Shown: positions 1-9,007 of the stretch, piece after piece
Layout: every line of letters begins with the position of its first letter
Numbering within the stretch: the stretch's first letter is position 1
NCBI RefSeq assembly: GCF_009660225.1
Contig: NZ_CP045920.1
Coordinates: forward strand, 682,001-746,000
Source of the DNA: Pseudactinotalea sp. HY158
Lineage (GTDB): Bacteria; Actinomycetota; Actinomycetes; Actinomycetales; Beutenbergiaceae
Reading direction: 5' to 3'
Length of the DNA stretch: 64,000 nt
Notes under the pieces: model-generated
The model's database searches: none
The model's input: only the letters and a program-made list of their open reading frames with translations
Told to the model about the DNA's origin: nothing
Translations under genes and position numbers: made by a program

Positions 1-66
1 GCGATCCTCGCCGTGGTGTTGGCCGGGGCCTACGGCATCGGCAGCGCGGTGGGACCCATCGGGTAG
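1..66 (+). CDS. C-terminal end of an unidentified, probably membrane, protein (partial)
   Basis: An open frame runs in from the window edge and stops at TAG 64-66, giving 21 visible residues. They are mostly hydrophobic, rich in Ala, Val, Gly and Leu, which suits the last transmembrane segment of a membrane protein. The gene ends 45 bp before the copper ATPase and points the same way, so the two may be cotranscribed and this protein may relate to metal handling. Too little is visible to name a family. Confidence 0.4.
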   Translation, partial: AILAVVLAGAYGIGSAVGPIG

Positions 67-111
67 TCCCCACACGGCCCGACTACGGACGTCCGCACGA
101 AAGGAAGAACC

Positions 112-2498
112 ATGAGCAGCATGCCCCCGGCGGCCGAGGAGCCCGGCGGCGAGGTCGAACTCGCGATCGCGGGCATGACGTGTGCCTCGTGCGCGAACCG
201 GATCGAACGCAAGCTCAACAAGATCGACGGGGTCACCGCCACGGTCAACTACGCGACCGAGAAGGCGACGGTCACCTATGGCGAGGGCATCGGCACCGCG
301 CTCCTGCTCGACACCGTCGAGCAGGCCGGCTACAGCGCGGCCCTGCCCCGACCGGCGTCGATCGGCCGGCGCGGCGGCGACAGCGGTGCGGCCGACGACG
401 ACCCGGCCGCGGAGGACGGCCCGGTGCGCGCCCTGCGCGACCGGGTGATCGTCTCGGCGGTGCTCTCGGTGCCCGTGATCGCGATGGCGATGGTGCCCGC
501 GCTGCAGTTCACCTACTGGCAGTGGCTCTCCCTCACCCTCGCGGCCCCGGTCATCGTGTGGGCGGGCTACCCGTTCCACCGGGCGGCGTGGAAGAACCTC
601 CGGCAGGGGACCGCCACGATGGACACGCTCGTCTCCATGGGCACGCTCGCCGCCCTGCTGTGGTCGCTCTATGCGCTCTTCCTCGGCACGGCCGGCATGC
701 CCGGCATGACCCACGCCTTCGAGCTGACGATCTCCCGCACCGACGGCGCAGGCAACATCTACCTCGAGGTCGGCGCCGGCGTCGTCACCTTCATCCTGCT
801 CGGCCGCTACTTCGAGGCCAGGGCCAAGCGCACCTCCGGGGCGGCGCTGCGCGCGCTGCTCGAGCTCGGTGCCAAGGACGTCGCGGTGCTCCGGGGCGGC
901 CGGGAGCAGCGGATCCCCATCGGCGACCTCGCCGTGGGGGACCGGTTCGTCGTGCGCCCGGGCGAGAAGATCGCCACCGACGGCCGGATCGTCGAGGGAT
1001 CCTCGGCGGTCGACGCCTCGATGGTCACCGGCGAATCCGTGCCCGTCGAGGTCGCCCCCGGCGACGACGTGGTCGGCGCGACCGTCAACGCCGGGGGCCG
1101 GCTCGTGATCGAGGCGAGGCGGGTCGGCGCCGACACCCAGCTCGCGCAGATGGCCCGGATGGTCGAGCAGGCGCAGACGGGCAAGGCCCGGGCCCAGCGC
1201 CTGGCCGACAGCATCTCGGGCGTCTTCGTGCCGATCGTCATCGCCCTCGCCGTGGCGACCTTCGGCTTCTGGGCCGGCGCCGGCGACTCCCTCGCCGCCG
1301 CGTTCACCGCCGCGGTCGCGGTGCTCATCGTCGCCTGCCCGTGCGCGCTCGGCCTCGCGACGCCGACCGCGCTCATGGTCGGCACCGGCCGCGGCGCCCA
1401 GCTCGGCATCCTCATCAAGGGCCCCGAGGTGCTCGAGACCACCCGCCGGATCGACACCATCGTGCTCGACAAGACCGGCACCGTGACGAGCGGCCGGATG
1501 AGCCTGCTCGACGTGGTCACCGCCGACGGCGAGGACCGCGCGCAGGTGTTGCGCCTCGCCGGGGCCCTCGAGCACGCCAGCGAACACCCGATCGCCCAGG
1601 CGATCGCCACGGGCGCCGCAGCGGAGGTCGGCGACCTCCCGGAGGTCGAGGACTTCGCGAGCATCGAGGGCCTCGGCGTGCAGGGCATCGTGACGGGCGG
1701 CCGGGACGATGCGGCGAGCCACGCGGTCGTCGTCGGCCGCCCGAGCCTGCTGGCCGAGTGGTCCCAGCCGCTGCCGCCCGTGCTCGAGGCCGCGATGGGG
1801 GCGCCGCCGAGCGGGGCCGCACCGCGGTCGCGGTCGGCTGGGACGGGCGGGCCCGCGGCGTGCTCGTCGTCGCCGACGCGATCAAGCCCACCTCCGCCGA
1901 GGCCATCATGCAGCTCCGGGAGCTCGGCCTCACCCCGATCCTGCTCACCGGCGACCACGCCGCCGTGGCCCGATCCGTCGCGGCCGAGGTCGGCATCGAC
2001 CCCGAGCACGTCATCGCCGGCGTCCTGCCCGCCGACAAGGTCGCCCACATCCAGCGCCTCCAGGCCGGCGGCAGGCGGGTCGCGATGGTCGGCGACGGCG
2101 TGAACGACGCCGCCGCCCTCGCCCAGGCCGACCTCGGGCTGTCGATGGGCACCGGCACCGACGTGGCGATCGAGGCCTCCGACCTCACCCTCGTGCGCGG
2201 CGACTTGCGCGCCGCGCCCGACGCGATCCGACTCTCCCGCCGCACCCTCGGTACGATCCGCGGCAACCTGTTCTGGGCGTTCGCCTACAACGTCGCGCTC
2301 ATCCCGGTCGCGGCCACCGGGCTGCTCAACCCCATGCTCGCCGGTGCGGCGATGGCGTTCTCCTCCGTGTTCGTCGTGTCGAACAGCCTGCGGCTGCGCA
2401 CGTTCAAGGCCGCGAACTCCGCTCCGCCCGCTCAGTCCGGCCCGTCCGATGGCCCGATCATGGACGACGCCCGCTCGCCTCGGGCGGTCCGCTCCTGA
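112..2498 (+). pseudogene. copA: Copper-exporting P1B-type ATPase, disrupted by a frameshift
   Basis: Cytoplasmic-membrane Cu(I) export ATPase. The start ATG 112 follows an AAAGGAAG ribosome site. The first frame encodes a heavy-metal-associated domain with Cys24-x-x-Cys27, the first membrane helices, the actuator motif TGES near residue 306, the metal-binding CPC motif near residue 409 and the phosphorylation motif DKTGT at Asp453. Around 1795-1812 the conserved sequence jumps to another frame, which carries the hinge motif [10 protein letters not shown] near 2092 and the last two helices with the YN and MxxSS signature of Cu(I) pumps, ending at 2498. One base appears to be missing in a GC run. 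Without the shift the first frame stops at 2103 after junk sequence. This is either a recent pseudogene or a sequencing error; the rest of the protein looks intact. Confidence 0.85.
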
Positions 2499-2524
2499 CG
2501 CGGGCGTGAGTCAGCGGGCGTGAG

Positions 2525-3598
2525 TCAGTCGTGCGGCCACCGCGCGATCGCCCGGTCGATCGCGCGGGCGGTCGCCGCCGTCACGTCCCCCACCAGGTGG
2601 ATCTCCGGGCCGGGGCGGGCCGGCGGGCGCGCCGGCAGCCACGTGCCCACCACGACGCCGTCGAGGAGGATCGCCGGCCGGAACACGCCGTTGCCGCCCG
2701 GGACGACCGCCTCGAGCGCGGCGGGCGTGGCCACGAGCGAGCGGTCCGAGTAGCCGAGCAGCCACTCGTCGAAGCCCGGTACGAGCCGCACACCCGTGCG
2801 GGGTGGGGGCGCACTCGGCAGCAGCTCCTCGAGCAGGTAGGCGGGCCGGCCCGCCACCGTCACCTCGACCAGATCCTCGAGCCGCGCCGCATACCCGCGC
2901 AGCAGCGCCTTGGGCAGCTTGGTCCACCACGCCAGATCCTCCAGGCTCACCGGCGCCCGGGAGGCGATGAACGAGCGCACGATCGCGACCATCGCCGCGG
3001 TGTGGTCGGAGTCCTCCGCGTCCGCCGTGCCCCCGGTACCCGCCGACGCCTCGACCAACTGCTGCGTGCGCCCCGCGTCGAAGCGGCCCCAGTGCAGCAG
3101 GCCGGTCACCGCCAGGTGCATGAGCAGGTGGTAGCCGCGGCCCGCGGCGGTCGCGATCCCGGCCGCCTCCCACTCGGCGAGCAGCTCCGCCCGGGTCCGT
3201 GGCGCCTGGTCCAGCGCCGCCCGCGCCACCTCGCCGGCCCTCGCGAGCGTCCGATCGTCGAGCCCGAGGTGCCGGCGCCGCAGGGCCGTCGCCCGCACGA
3301 TCCGCTCGCCGGTGGCGGCGAGGAGCACGCGCAGGTGTGCCGGCGTCGTCAGGAAGAGCGTGCTGCGCATCGGCCACGAGCGCACGAGCAGCCCCGCATC
3401 GACCGCATCGCGCACGTCGTCGAGGCTCGTGCCGGGCCGGGAGCGCAGCGCGACGGCGCGCAGCACGGCCGGCAGGTCCTGCCCCTGGAGCGCGACCCCG
3501 CGCGCCACCACCTCGGCCGGGCCCAGGTCGCTGCCGCCGAGAAGCTGGGTCTGCGCGCGCAGCCGCCGGGCCTGCGCGGGGGTCAGGTCGAGCACCAT
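2525..3598 (-). CDS. Winged-helix DNA-binding protein, AlkZ-like DNA glycosylase family
   Basis: This 357-residue protein belongs to the winged-helix HTH_42 family. Members such as AlkZ of Streptomyces remove damaged bases, including interstrand crosslinks made by natural products, using a Gln-x-Gln motif. Here Gln38-Gly-Gln40 sits in the expected context near the N terminus, and the length is normal for the family. Typical segments such as the RSWPMRST stretch near residues 73-80 and the late FDEWLLGY stretch are also present. The family also contains uncharacterised proteins without a known lesion, so glycosylase activity is an inference. It is transcribed alone, between the copper ATPase and a divergent ABC exporter operon. 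Confidence 0.75.
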   Translation of the reverse strand: MVLDLTPAQARRLRAQTQLLGGSDLGPAEVVARGVALQGQDLPAVLRAVALRSRPGTSLDDVRDAVDAGLLVRSWPMRSTLFLTTPAHLRVLLAATGERIVRATALRRRHLGLDDRTLARAGEVARAALDQAPRTRAELLAEWEAAGIATAAGRGYHLLMHLAVTGLLHWGRFDAGRTQQLVEASAGTGGTADAEDSDHTAAMVAIVRSFIASRAPVSLEDLAWWTKLPKALLRGYAARLEDLVEVTVAGRPAYLLEELLPSAPPPRTGVRLVPGFDEWLLGYSDRSLVATPAALEAVVPGGNGVFRPAILLDGVVVGTWLPARPPARPGPEIHLVGDVTAATARAIDRAIARWPHD

Positions 3599-3731
3599 CG
3601 ACTCACCCTAATCGGGCGCGGCTTCCGCGCGCGAGGCGAGCCGCGTCGTCCATACGCCCCTGACAAACGTCACGGCCCCGCTGTGACAGCCGCGCTACCC
3701 GGCCGCCCGCCCCGCGGAGAACCCTGGATGC

Positions 3732-4715
3732 ATGACCACACCACCAGCCATCCGGCTCACGGAACTGACCAAGACCTACGGGCGGATCACCGCCGTGGAC
3801 GCCGTCGACCTGACCATCGCACCCGGTGAGGTCGTCGCCCTCCTCGGCCCGAACGGCGCCGGCAAGTCGACCACGATCGATCTCGCGCTCGGCCTCGCCC
3901 GGCCGACGGCGGGCACCGCCGAGATCTACGGCGCGGCCCCGCGCCAGGCGATCGCCGCCGGCCGGGTGGGCGCGATGCTCCAGGGCGGGGCGCTGCTGCC
4001 CACGACGACCGTGGCCCAGTCCGTGGCCCTCGTGGCGAGCGTGCACCGGCACCCGCTGAGCATCGCCGAGGCGCTGGAGCGCGCTCGCTGCACCGAGATC
4101 GCGAACCAGCGGGTGAGCAAGCTCTCCGGCGGGCAGATGCAGCGGGCCCGGTTCGCGGTCGCCGTCGTCTCCAACCCCGACCTGCTCCTGCTCGACGAAC
4201 CGACCGCCGCGATGGACGTCGAGGCGCGGCGCGTGTTCTGGCAGTCGATGGCCGAGTTCACCGCCGCCGGGCGCACGGTCGTCTTCGCCACCCATTACCT
4301 CGACGAGGCCGACGCCTACGCCGATCGGATCATCATGCTCGCCGCCGGACGCGTCGTCGCCGACGGCAGCCCGGGCGAGGTCAAGTCGATCGTGTCCGGC
4401 CGGCGGATCCGCCTCGCCCTCGGGCGGCCGTGGACGCCGGCGCTCGGCGCCGAGCTCGCGGCCCTGCCGGGGGTCCGCAGCGTCGAGAACCGCGGCGAGT
4501 ACGTCACCCTCGTCAGCGGTGCCCCGGACGCCGCGCTGCGCCGGCTCCTCGCCGAGCACCCGGACGCCCACGACATCGAGGTCGCCTCCCACAGCATGGA
4601 CGACGCCTTCCTCGCCCTCACCGCCGCATCCCCCGACGATCCTGCCACCCCCGAGAACCCTGCCGACCCCGCTCGGGCCGACGCGACCACCGAACCGATC
4701 GGAGCCCGCTCATGA
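3732..4715 (+). CDS. ABC exporter ATP-binding protein (DrrA/ABC-2 type)
   Basis: Cytoplasmic ATPase subunit (327 residues) of an ABC-2 type exporter. It shows a Walker A GPNGAGKST near residues 38-46, the ABC signature LSGGQ, the Walker B LLLLDEPTAAMD, and an H-loop in the ATHYLDEAD stretch. The C-terminal 100 residues form the accessory domain usual in antibiotic or lipid exporters, followed by an Ala/Pro/Asp-rich tail. The stop overlaps the permease start by 4 bp (ATGA), so the two are translationally coupled. A histidine kinase and response regulator follow, which suggests an export or resistance module induced by an envelope signal. The substrate cannot be told from sequence. Confidence 0.9.
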   Translation: MTTPPAIRLTELTKTYGRITAVDAVDLTIAPGEVVALLGPNGAGKSTTIDLALGLARPTAGTAEIYGAAPRQAIAAGRVGAMLQGGALLPTTTVAQSVALVASVHRHPLSIAEALERARCTEIANQRVSKLSGGQMQRARFAVAVVSNPDLLLLDEPTAAMDVEARRVFWQSMAEFTAAGRTVVFATHYLDEADAYADRIIMLAAGRVVADGSPGEVKSIVSGRRIRLALGRPWTPALGAELAALPGVRSVENRGEYVTLVSGAPDAALRRLLAEHPDAHDIEVASHSMDDAFLALTAASPDDPATPENPADPARADATTEPIGARS

Positions 4716-5455
4716 GCCTCACGTATGTGCGTCTCGAGTCGCTGCGTCAACTCAAGAACACCCGCACCCTGCTGTTCACCCTCGCCGTGCCGCTCGTCAT
4801 GCTCTTCGCGTTCGGCGGCACCTTCGGCGCCGGCGGGAGTATGGACGACGTCACCCACCTCCCGTGGATCGTCGTCACCACGATCCAGATGGCCGCCTAC
4901 GGCGCGATGATCGCCGCGCTGTCGCAGTCGTTCAACATCGTCAACGAGCGTTCCCTGGGCTGGAACCGGCAGCTGCGCATCACCCCGCTCAGCGGCACGG
5001 GCTACCTGGTGTCCAAGGTGGTCACCGCGATGCTGCTGGCACTCGTGGCGATCGTCGTGGTCATCGCGGTGGCGGCGGTGGTGTTCCGGCCGGACCTGGG
5101 AACGGCGGCGTGGCTCGCCACCGGTCTCGGCATCTGGTTCGGGGTGCTGCCGTTCGCGCTCATCGGCCTGCTCATCGGCCAGTTCGCCAAGCCGGAGTTC
5201 GCCCAGCCGCTGTTCATGGCCGTGTTCATGGGGCTGTCGCTGCTGGGCGGGCTGTGGGTGCCGTTGCAGATCTTCCCCGCCTGGATGTCCGAGGCGGCCC
5301 AGGTCGTGCCTTCCTATTGGCTCAACCGGCTCGGCCAGATGGGCGCGCACCTGAGCGGCGACGTGCTCACACCGGCCCTCGTGCTCACCGCCTGGACCCT
5401 CGTGATCGGCACCGTCATCGTGTGGCGCTACCAGCGCGACGCGGCGCGGAGCTGA
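4712..5455 (+). CDS. ABC-2 type permease
   Basis: Membrane subunit (247 residues) partnering the ATPase encoded just upstream; the genes overlap by 4 bp. The sequence has about six hydrophobic segments, starting with LLFTLAVPLVMLFAFGG near residue 20 and ending with LVLTAWTLVIGTVIVW, the normal topology and length for ABC-2 permeases. It probably forms a homodimer. A 72-bp gap separates it from the histidine kinase gene, which is on the same strand. Substrate unknown. Confidence 0.88.
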   Translation: MSLTYVRLESLRQLKNTRTLLFTLAVPLVMLFAFGGTFGAGGSMDDVTHLPWIVVTTIQMAAYGAMIAALSQSFNIVNERSLGWNRQLRITPLSGTGYLVSKVVTAMLLALVAIVVVIAVAAVVFRPDLGTAAWLATGLGIWFGVLPFALIGLLIGQFAKPEFAQPLFMAVFMGLSLLGGLWVPLQIFPAWMSEAAQVVPSYWLNRLGQMGAHLSGDVLTPALVLTAWTLVIGTVIVWRYQRDAARS

Positions 5456-5527
5456 GGATGACGACCGCGGCGGGGCCGCGCCGTGCCCACGATGACCCGA
5501 CCGAGCGATCGACGTAGGCTGGAGGGC

Positions 5528-6646
5528 ATGAGCACGTGGCGCCGGCCCCGTGAGCGGCTCGCCGGCGGTGGCGCCCGCAAATGGTTCCTGGGCTCGTTCT
5601 GGGGCCTGGCGTACCTGGCCGTGCCCATCACGGCCGCGTGGGTCCGGCCGGACTTCGCGCTCGACCCGTACCTGACCACGGCGCTCATGCTCGCCCTCGG
5701 CGCCGCGTACGTGGTGCTGCCGCCGCTGCTGTGGAGCCGGGGTCGGCCGATCGTGGTGGCGGCGCTCGCCGGCTTCTTCGCGCTCACGTGCCTGGCGTTC
5801 CCGCTCATGGGAAGCGACACCGTGTGGCTGTGGATCTATCTGCCCGTGATCGCCGCCATGACCTGGCAGCCGCGTCGATTCCTCCTCGCGGTCATCGCGG
5901 TCGTGGCCCTCGCGCAGGCCGTCGTGCTCTGGATCGCCGGGGATCTCGGCTCGGAATGGTTCATCGTCGCGTTGACCACCTCGATCGGCATCATGATGTT
6001 CGCGTTCTCCCTGCAGATCCAGGCCGTGCGGGGGCTGCGCGCGGCCCAGGGCGAGATCGCCCGGCTCGCGGTGGCCGACGAACGGGAGCGCCTCGCCCGC
6101 GACATCCACGACCTGCTCGGACATTCGCTCACCGTGGTCACGGTCAAGTCCGAGCTGGCCCGGCGGCTCGTGCCCTCCGATCCGGCGCGGGCCGTGGCCG
6201 AGCTCGACGACATCGAGCGGACGACCCGGGCCGCCCTCGTCGACCTGCGGGCCGCGGTCACCGGCTATCGCGAGGTGAACCTGGCCACCGAGCTGTCGGC
6301 CGCGCACGCGGCACTGAGCGCGGCCGGCGCCACCCCGCACCTACCCGACTCGACCGGCGGCGTCGATCCCGACCTGCGGGAGCTGTTCGCCTGGGCGTTG
6401 CGGGAGAGCGTGACGAACGTGATCCGCCACGCCCGGGCGAGGAACTGCTGGGTCGAGCTCGAACCGCGCTCGATCACGATCGTGGACGACGGCCGCGGCG
6501 GGGCGTCCCTCGACGCCGGATCGGGCGGCCGCGGCAGCGGACTCGCCGGACTCGCCGCGCGCGCTCAGCGATCCGGCGCCGTGCTCAGCGTCGCCGAACG
6601 CGATCACGGCGGCACCCTCCTGACGGTCACGGGCGTTGCGCCGTGA
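5528..6646 (+). CDS. DesK/NarL-type sensor histidine kinase
   Basis: Membrane sensor kinase of 372 residues. The N-terminal half has several hydrophobic segments and no large extracellular domain, as in DesK/LiaS-like kinases that sense the membrane or an ABC transporter. The HisKA_3 dimerisation box follows, with ERLARDIHDLLGHSLT carrying the phosphorylated His, and then a HATPase_c domain with the N box (ALRESVTNVIRHA) and G box (DDGRGG, GSGLAGL). The ATG at 5528 follows GGAGGG very closely. The stop overlaps the GTG of the response regulator by 4 bp. It most likely controls the ABC exporter upstream. Confidence 0.9.
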   Translation: MSTWRRPRERLAGGGARKWFLGSFWGLAYLAVPITAAWVRPDFALDPYLTTALMLALGAAYVVLPPLLWSRGRPIVVAALAGFFALTCLAFPLMGSDTVWLWIYLPVIAAMTWQPRRFLLAVIAVVALAQAVVLWIAGDLGSEWFIVALTTSIGIMMFAFSLQIQAVRGLRAAQGEIARLAVADERERLARDIHDLLGHSLTVVTVKSELARRLVPSDPARAVAELDDIERTTRAALVDLRAAVTGYREVNLATELSAAHAALSAAGATPHLPDSTGGVDPDLRELFAWALRESVTNVIRHARARNCWVELEPRSITIVDDGRGGASLDAGSGGRGSGLAGLAARAQRSGAVLSVAERDHGGTLLTVTGVAP

Positions 6647-7263
6647 CCGGGGCGATCCGGCTGCTCCTGGCCGACGACCAGGCGATGGTCCGCGGCGCCC
6701 TCGCGACCCTCCTCGGCCTCGAGTCGGATCTCGAGGTCGTGGCGCAGGTCGGCCGGGGAGACGAGGTGCTCGGGGCCGCGGCGGGCAGTGGCGCCGAGGT
6801 CGCGCTGCTCGACGTCGAGATGCCGGGGCTCGACGGGATCGCGGCGGCCGCGCTGCTGCGGCGGCGCCTGCCCGGCTGCCGGAGCCTCATCGTCACGACC
6901 TTCGGCCGGCCGGGGTACCTGCGCCGGGCGCTCGAGGCCGGCGCCTCCGGGTTCATCGTCAAGGACACCCCGGCGAGCGAGCTGGCCGACGCCGTGCGCC
7001 GGGTGGCCGCGGGACTGCGGGTCGTCGACCCGGTGCTCGCAGCCGAATCGCTCGCCTCGGGCCGGTCACCGTTGACGGTGCGGGAGACCGACGTGCTCCT
7101 CGTCGCACGCAAGGGGGGAACGATCAGCGAGATCGCCGCGGAGGTGGGGCTTTCCCCGGGCACCGTGCGCAATCACCTCTCGGCCGCGATCGGCAAGACC
7201 GGGGCGCGCAACCGGGCCGATGCCGCCGCGATCGCCTCCGAGCAGGGCTGGCTGCCGCCCTGA
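6643..7263 (+). CDS. NarL/LuxR-family response regulator
   Basis: Cytoplasmic transcription factor of 206 residues, starting at a GTG that overlaps the kinase stop. The receiver domain is canonical: an acidic pair in LLADDQ, the phosphoacceptor Asp in LLDVEMPGLDG, and the conserved Lys in FIVKD. The C-terminal LuxR helix-turn-helix spans about residues 140-200 (LTVRETDVLLVA, SEIAAEVGLSPGTVRNHL). It should be phosphorylated by the preceding kinase and probably regulates this four-gene operon. Confidence 0.92.
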   Translation: MTGAIRLLLADDQAMVRGALATLLGLESDLEVVAQVGRGDEVLGAAAGSGAEVALLDVEMPGLDGIAAAALLRRRLPGCRSLIVTTFGRPGYLRRALEAGASGFIVKDTPASELADAVRRVAAGLRVVDPVLAAESLASGRSPLTVRETDVLLVARKGGTISEIAAEVGLSPGTVRNHLSAAIGKTGARNRADAAAIASEQGWLPP

Positions 7264-7295
7264 CGCCTCCCGGGCGCGCATTCGAGCCCTCCCGC

Positions 7296-7856
7296 TCACG
7301 CCCGTGCGTGCAGCGCCCGCACGCCCGCGGCCACGCGTAGGAAGACCCCGCGGTCGAGCGCGGCCCCCTCCCGCCGGATCGAGCCGGTGGGCAGGAACAG
7401 CAGTCGGTCGAGGCGGACCTCGGAATCGCGTCGGCGGGCGTCCCAGTCGCCGGAGCCGACGTCCATCCAGTAGCGCCCGTTGCTCGTATCGGCCGCGCGG
7501 GTGCGCGAGTGGTCGCGGGAGGTGAGCTGGAGCCCGAGGAGGCCCCCCGGCAGCCGGGAGACGACGAGCACCGGCCGGTCCTTGCCGACGGTCGCATCCT
7601 CCTCGTACGGCACCCACGCCCAGACGACCTCGCCCGGATCGGCCTCGCCGTCGGCGTGGGCGTCGTGCCGCAGCGGGGGCAGGCCGGAGGCCGGCACGGT
7701 GTACTCCCGGGCCGGGCTCGCGGTCGGGGCAGGTACCCCGCCCCCCGCATGGCCGGTGGCGCTCCGGTTGGACGCGCGCGGCTCACGGCGCGTGGCGCGA
7801 AGGGTCCGGGCGAGGGCCCGGCCGACCCTGCGCCACATCCTCTCTCCGGGCTTCAT
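7296..7856 (-). CDS. PemK/MazF-like protein (possible endoribonuclease toxin)
   Basis: This 186-residue protein has a basic, low-complexity first third and a PemK/MazF-like C-terminal domain: the GEVVWAWVPYEED start, the DRPVLVVSR strand and the LQLTSRDHS segment match the family fold. MazF toxins are mRNA interferases, but many long actinobacterial members stand alone, and no antitoxin-like gene lies next to this one. Its neighbours are a response regulator on the opposite strand (32-bp gap, convergent) and an alcohol dehydrogenase. Toxicity is therefore not implied. Confidence 0.7.
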   Translation of the reverse strand: MKPGERMWRRVGRALARTLRATRREPRASNRSATGHAGGGVPAPTASPAREYTVPASGLPPLRHDAHADGEADPGEVVWAWVPYEEDATVGKDRPVLVVSRLPGGLLGLQLTSRDHSRTRAADTSNGRYWMDVGSGDWDARRRDSEVRLDRLLFLPTGSIRREGAALDRGVFLRVAAGVRALHARA

Positions 7857-7910
7857 GTCGGCACCCTATCGGCCGAGAGTTCCGGGCCGCGAGCGTTCCG
7901 ACAGCAGCCG

Positions 7911-8927
7911 TCAGGGGATGAGCATGGCCTTGATCGACCGGCGCTCGTCCATCGCGCGGTAGGCGTCGGCCGCCTGTTCCAGCGGCAGGGTCAGGTCGAA
8001 GACCCGGCCGGGGTCGATCCGCCGCTGCCAGATGAGGTCGATGAGCTCCGGCAGGAAGCGGCGCACGGGTGCCGGGCAGCCGTGCAGGTGCACGGCGGAC
8101 TGGAACAGCTCCGGGCCGGGCACGTCGCCGTGTGGGAGCCCGACGAAGCCGACATGGCCGCCGGGGCGGGCCGATCCGATCGCCTGCCGCATCGACTCCG
8201 CGGTGCCGACCGCCTCGATCACCGAATGGGCACCGAGCCCACCGGTCAGCTCACGAACCCGGGCGGCGCCGTCCTCGCCCCGTTCGGCCACGATCTCGGT
8301 GGCGCCGAACTCGAGCGCAAGCCGCCGGCGGTCGGCGTGCCGGGACATCGCGATGACCTGCTCCGCCCCGAGTCGCCGGGCCGCGAGCACGGCGAGCAGG
8401 CCGACCGCGCCGTCGCCGACGACCGCGACGGACCTTCCCGGTCCCGCCTCCGCCGCCACGGCGGCGAACCAGCCGGTGCCGAGCACGTCCGAGGCGGCGA
8501 GCAGCGATGCGAGGAGGTCGTCGTCCGGGTACTCGGGAGTGGCCACGAGCGTGCCGTCGGCCCAGGGGATGCGGGCCCGCTCCGCCTGGGTGCCGATGCC
8601 GCCCATGCCCACGAAGTGGACGCACCGGGACTGGTAGCCGGCCGTGCAGATCTCGCACGTGTTGTCCGAGGCGATGAACGAGCCCACGACGAACTCACCC
8701 GGTACGACCGTGCGCACCTGTGGGCCGATCTCCTCGACCACCCCGACGTACTCGTGGCCCATGGGCTGGTCGCGCACCTCCCGGTCGCCCCGGTAGGGCC
8801 ACAGATCCGAACCGCACACGCACGTGGCCACCACCCGGATGATCGCGTCCGTCGGCTCGCGGAGCCGCGGATCGGGCCGGTCCACCACGCGTACGTCCCC
8901 CGGGGCGTGCATGACGACTGCGCGCAT
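7911..8927 (-). CDS. Zinc-dependent alcohol dehydrogenase, MDR family
   Basis: Cytoplasmic NAD(P)-dependent medium-chain dehydrogenase/reductase. The catalytic zinc region CVCGSD and GHEYVGVVEEIG is near residues 35-70. The structural-zinc loop reads DNTCEICTAGYQSRC, with only three Cys, so Asp may take the place of the first Cys ligand. The Rossmann motif is VVGDGAVGLLAV. The ATG at 8927 is preferred over a GTG three codons upstream because AGGAG lies 8 nt before it. The substrate is unknown. The gene stands alone, 80 bp downstream of the KGGxGR/TPR gene stop on the same strand. Confidence 0.88.
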   Translation of the reverse strand: MRAVVMHAPGDVRVVDRPDPRLREPTDAIIRVVATCVCGSDLWPYRGDREVRDQPMGHEYVGVVEEIGPQVRTVVPGEFVVGSFIASDNTCEICTAGYQSRCVHFVGMGGIGTQAERARIPWADGTLVATPEYPDDDLLASLLAASDVLGTGWFAAVAAEAGPGRSVAVVGDGAVGLLAVLAARRLGAEQVIAMSRHADRRRLALEFGATEIVAERGEDGAARVRELTGGLGAHSVIEAVGTAESMRQAIGSARPGGHVGFVGLPHGDVPGPELFQSAVHLHGCPAPVRRFLPELIDLIWQRRIDPGRVFDLTLPLEQAADAYRAMDERRSIKAMLIP

Positions 8928-9007
8928 CTCGACCACTCCTCCCGCGCCGGCGACTCATGCCTTCCATGACACCACTCGGTGGCCGACGGCGCGAGGTGGA
9001 CGGGCGC

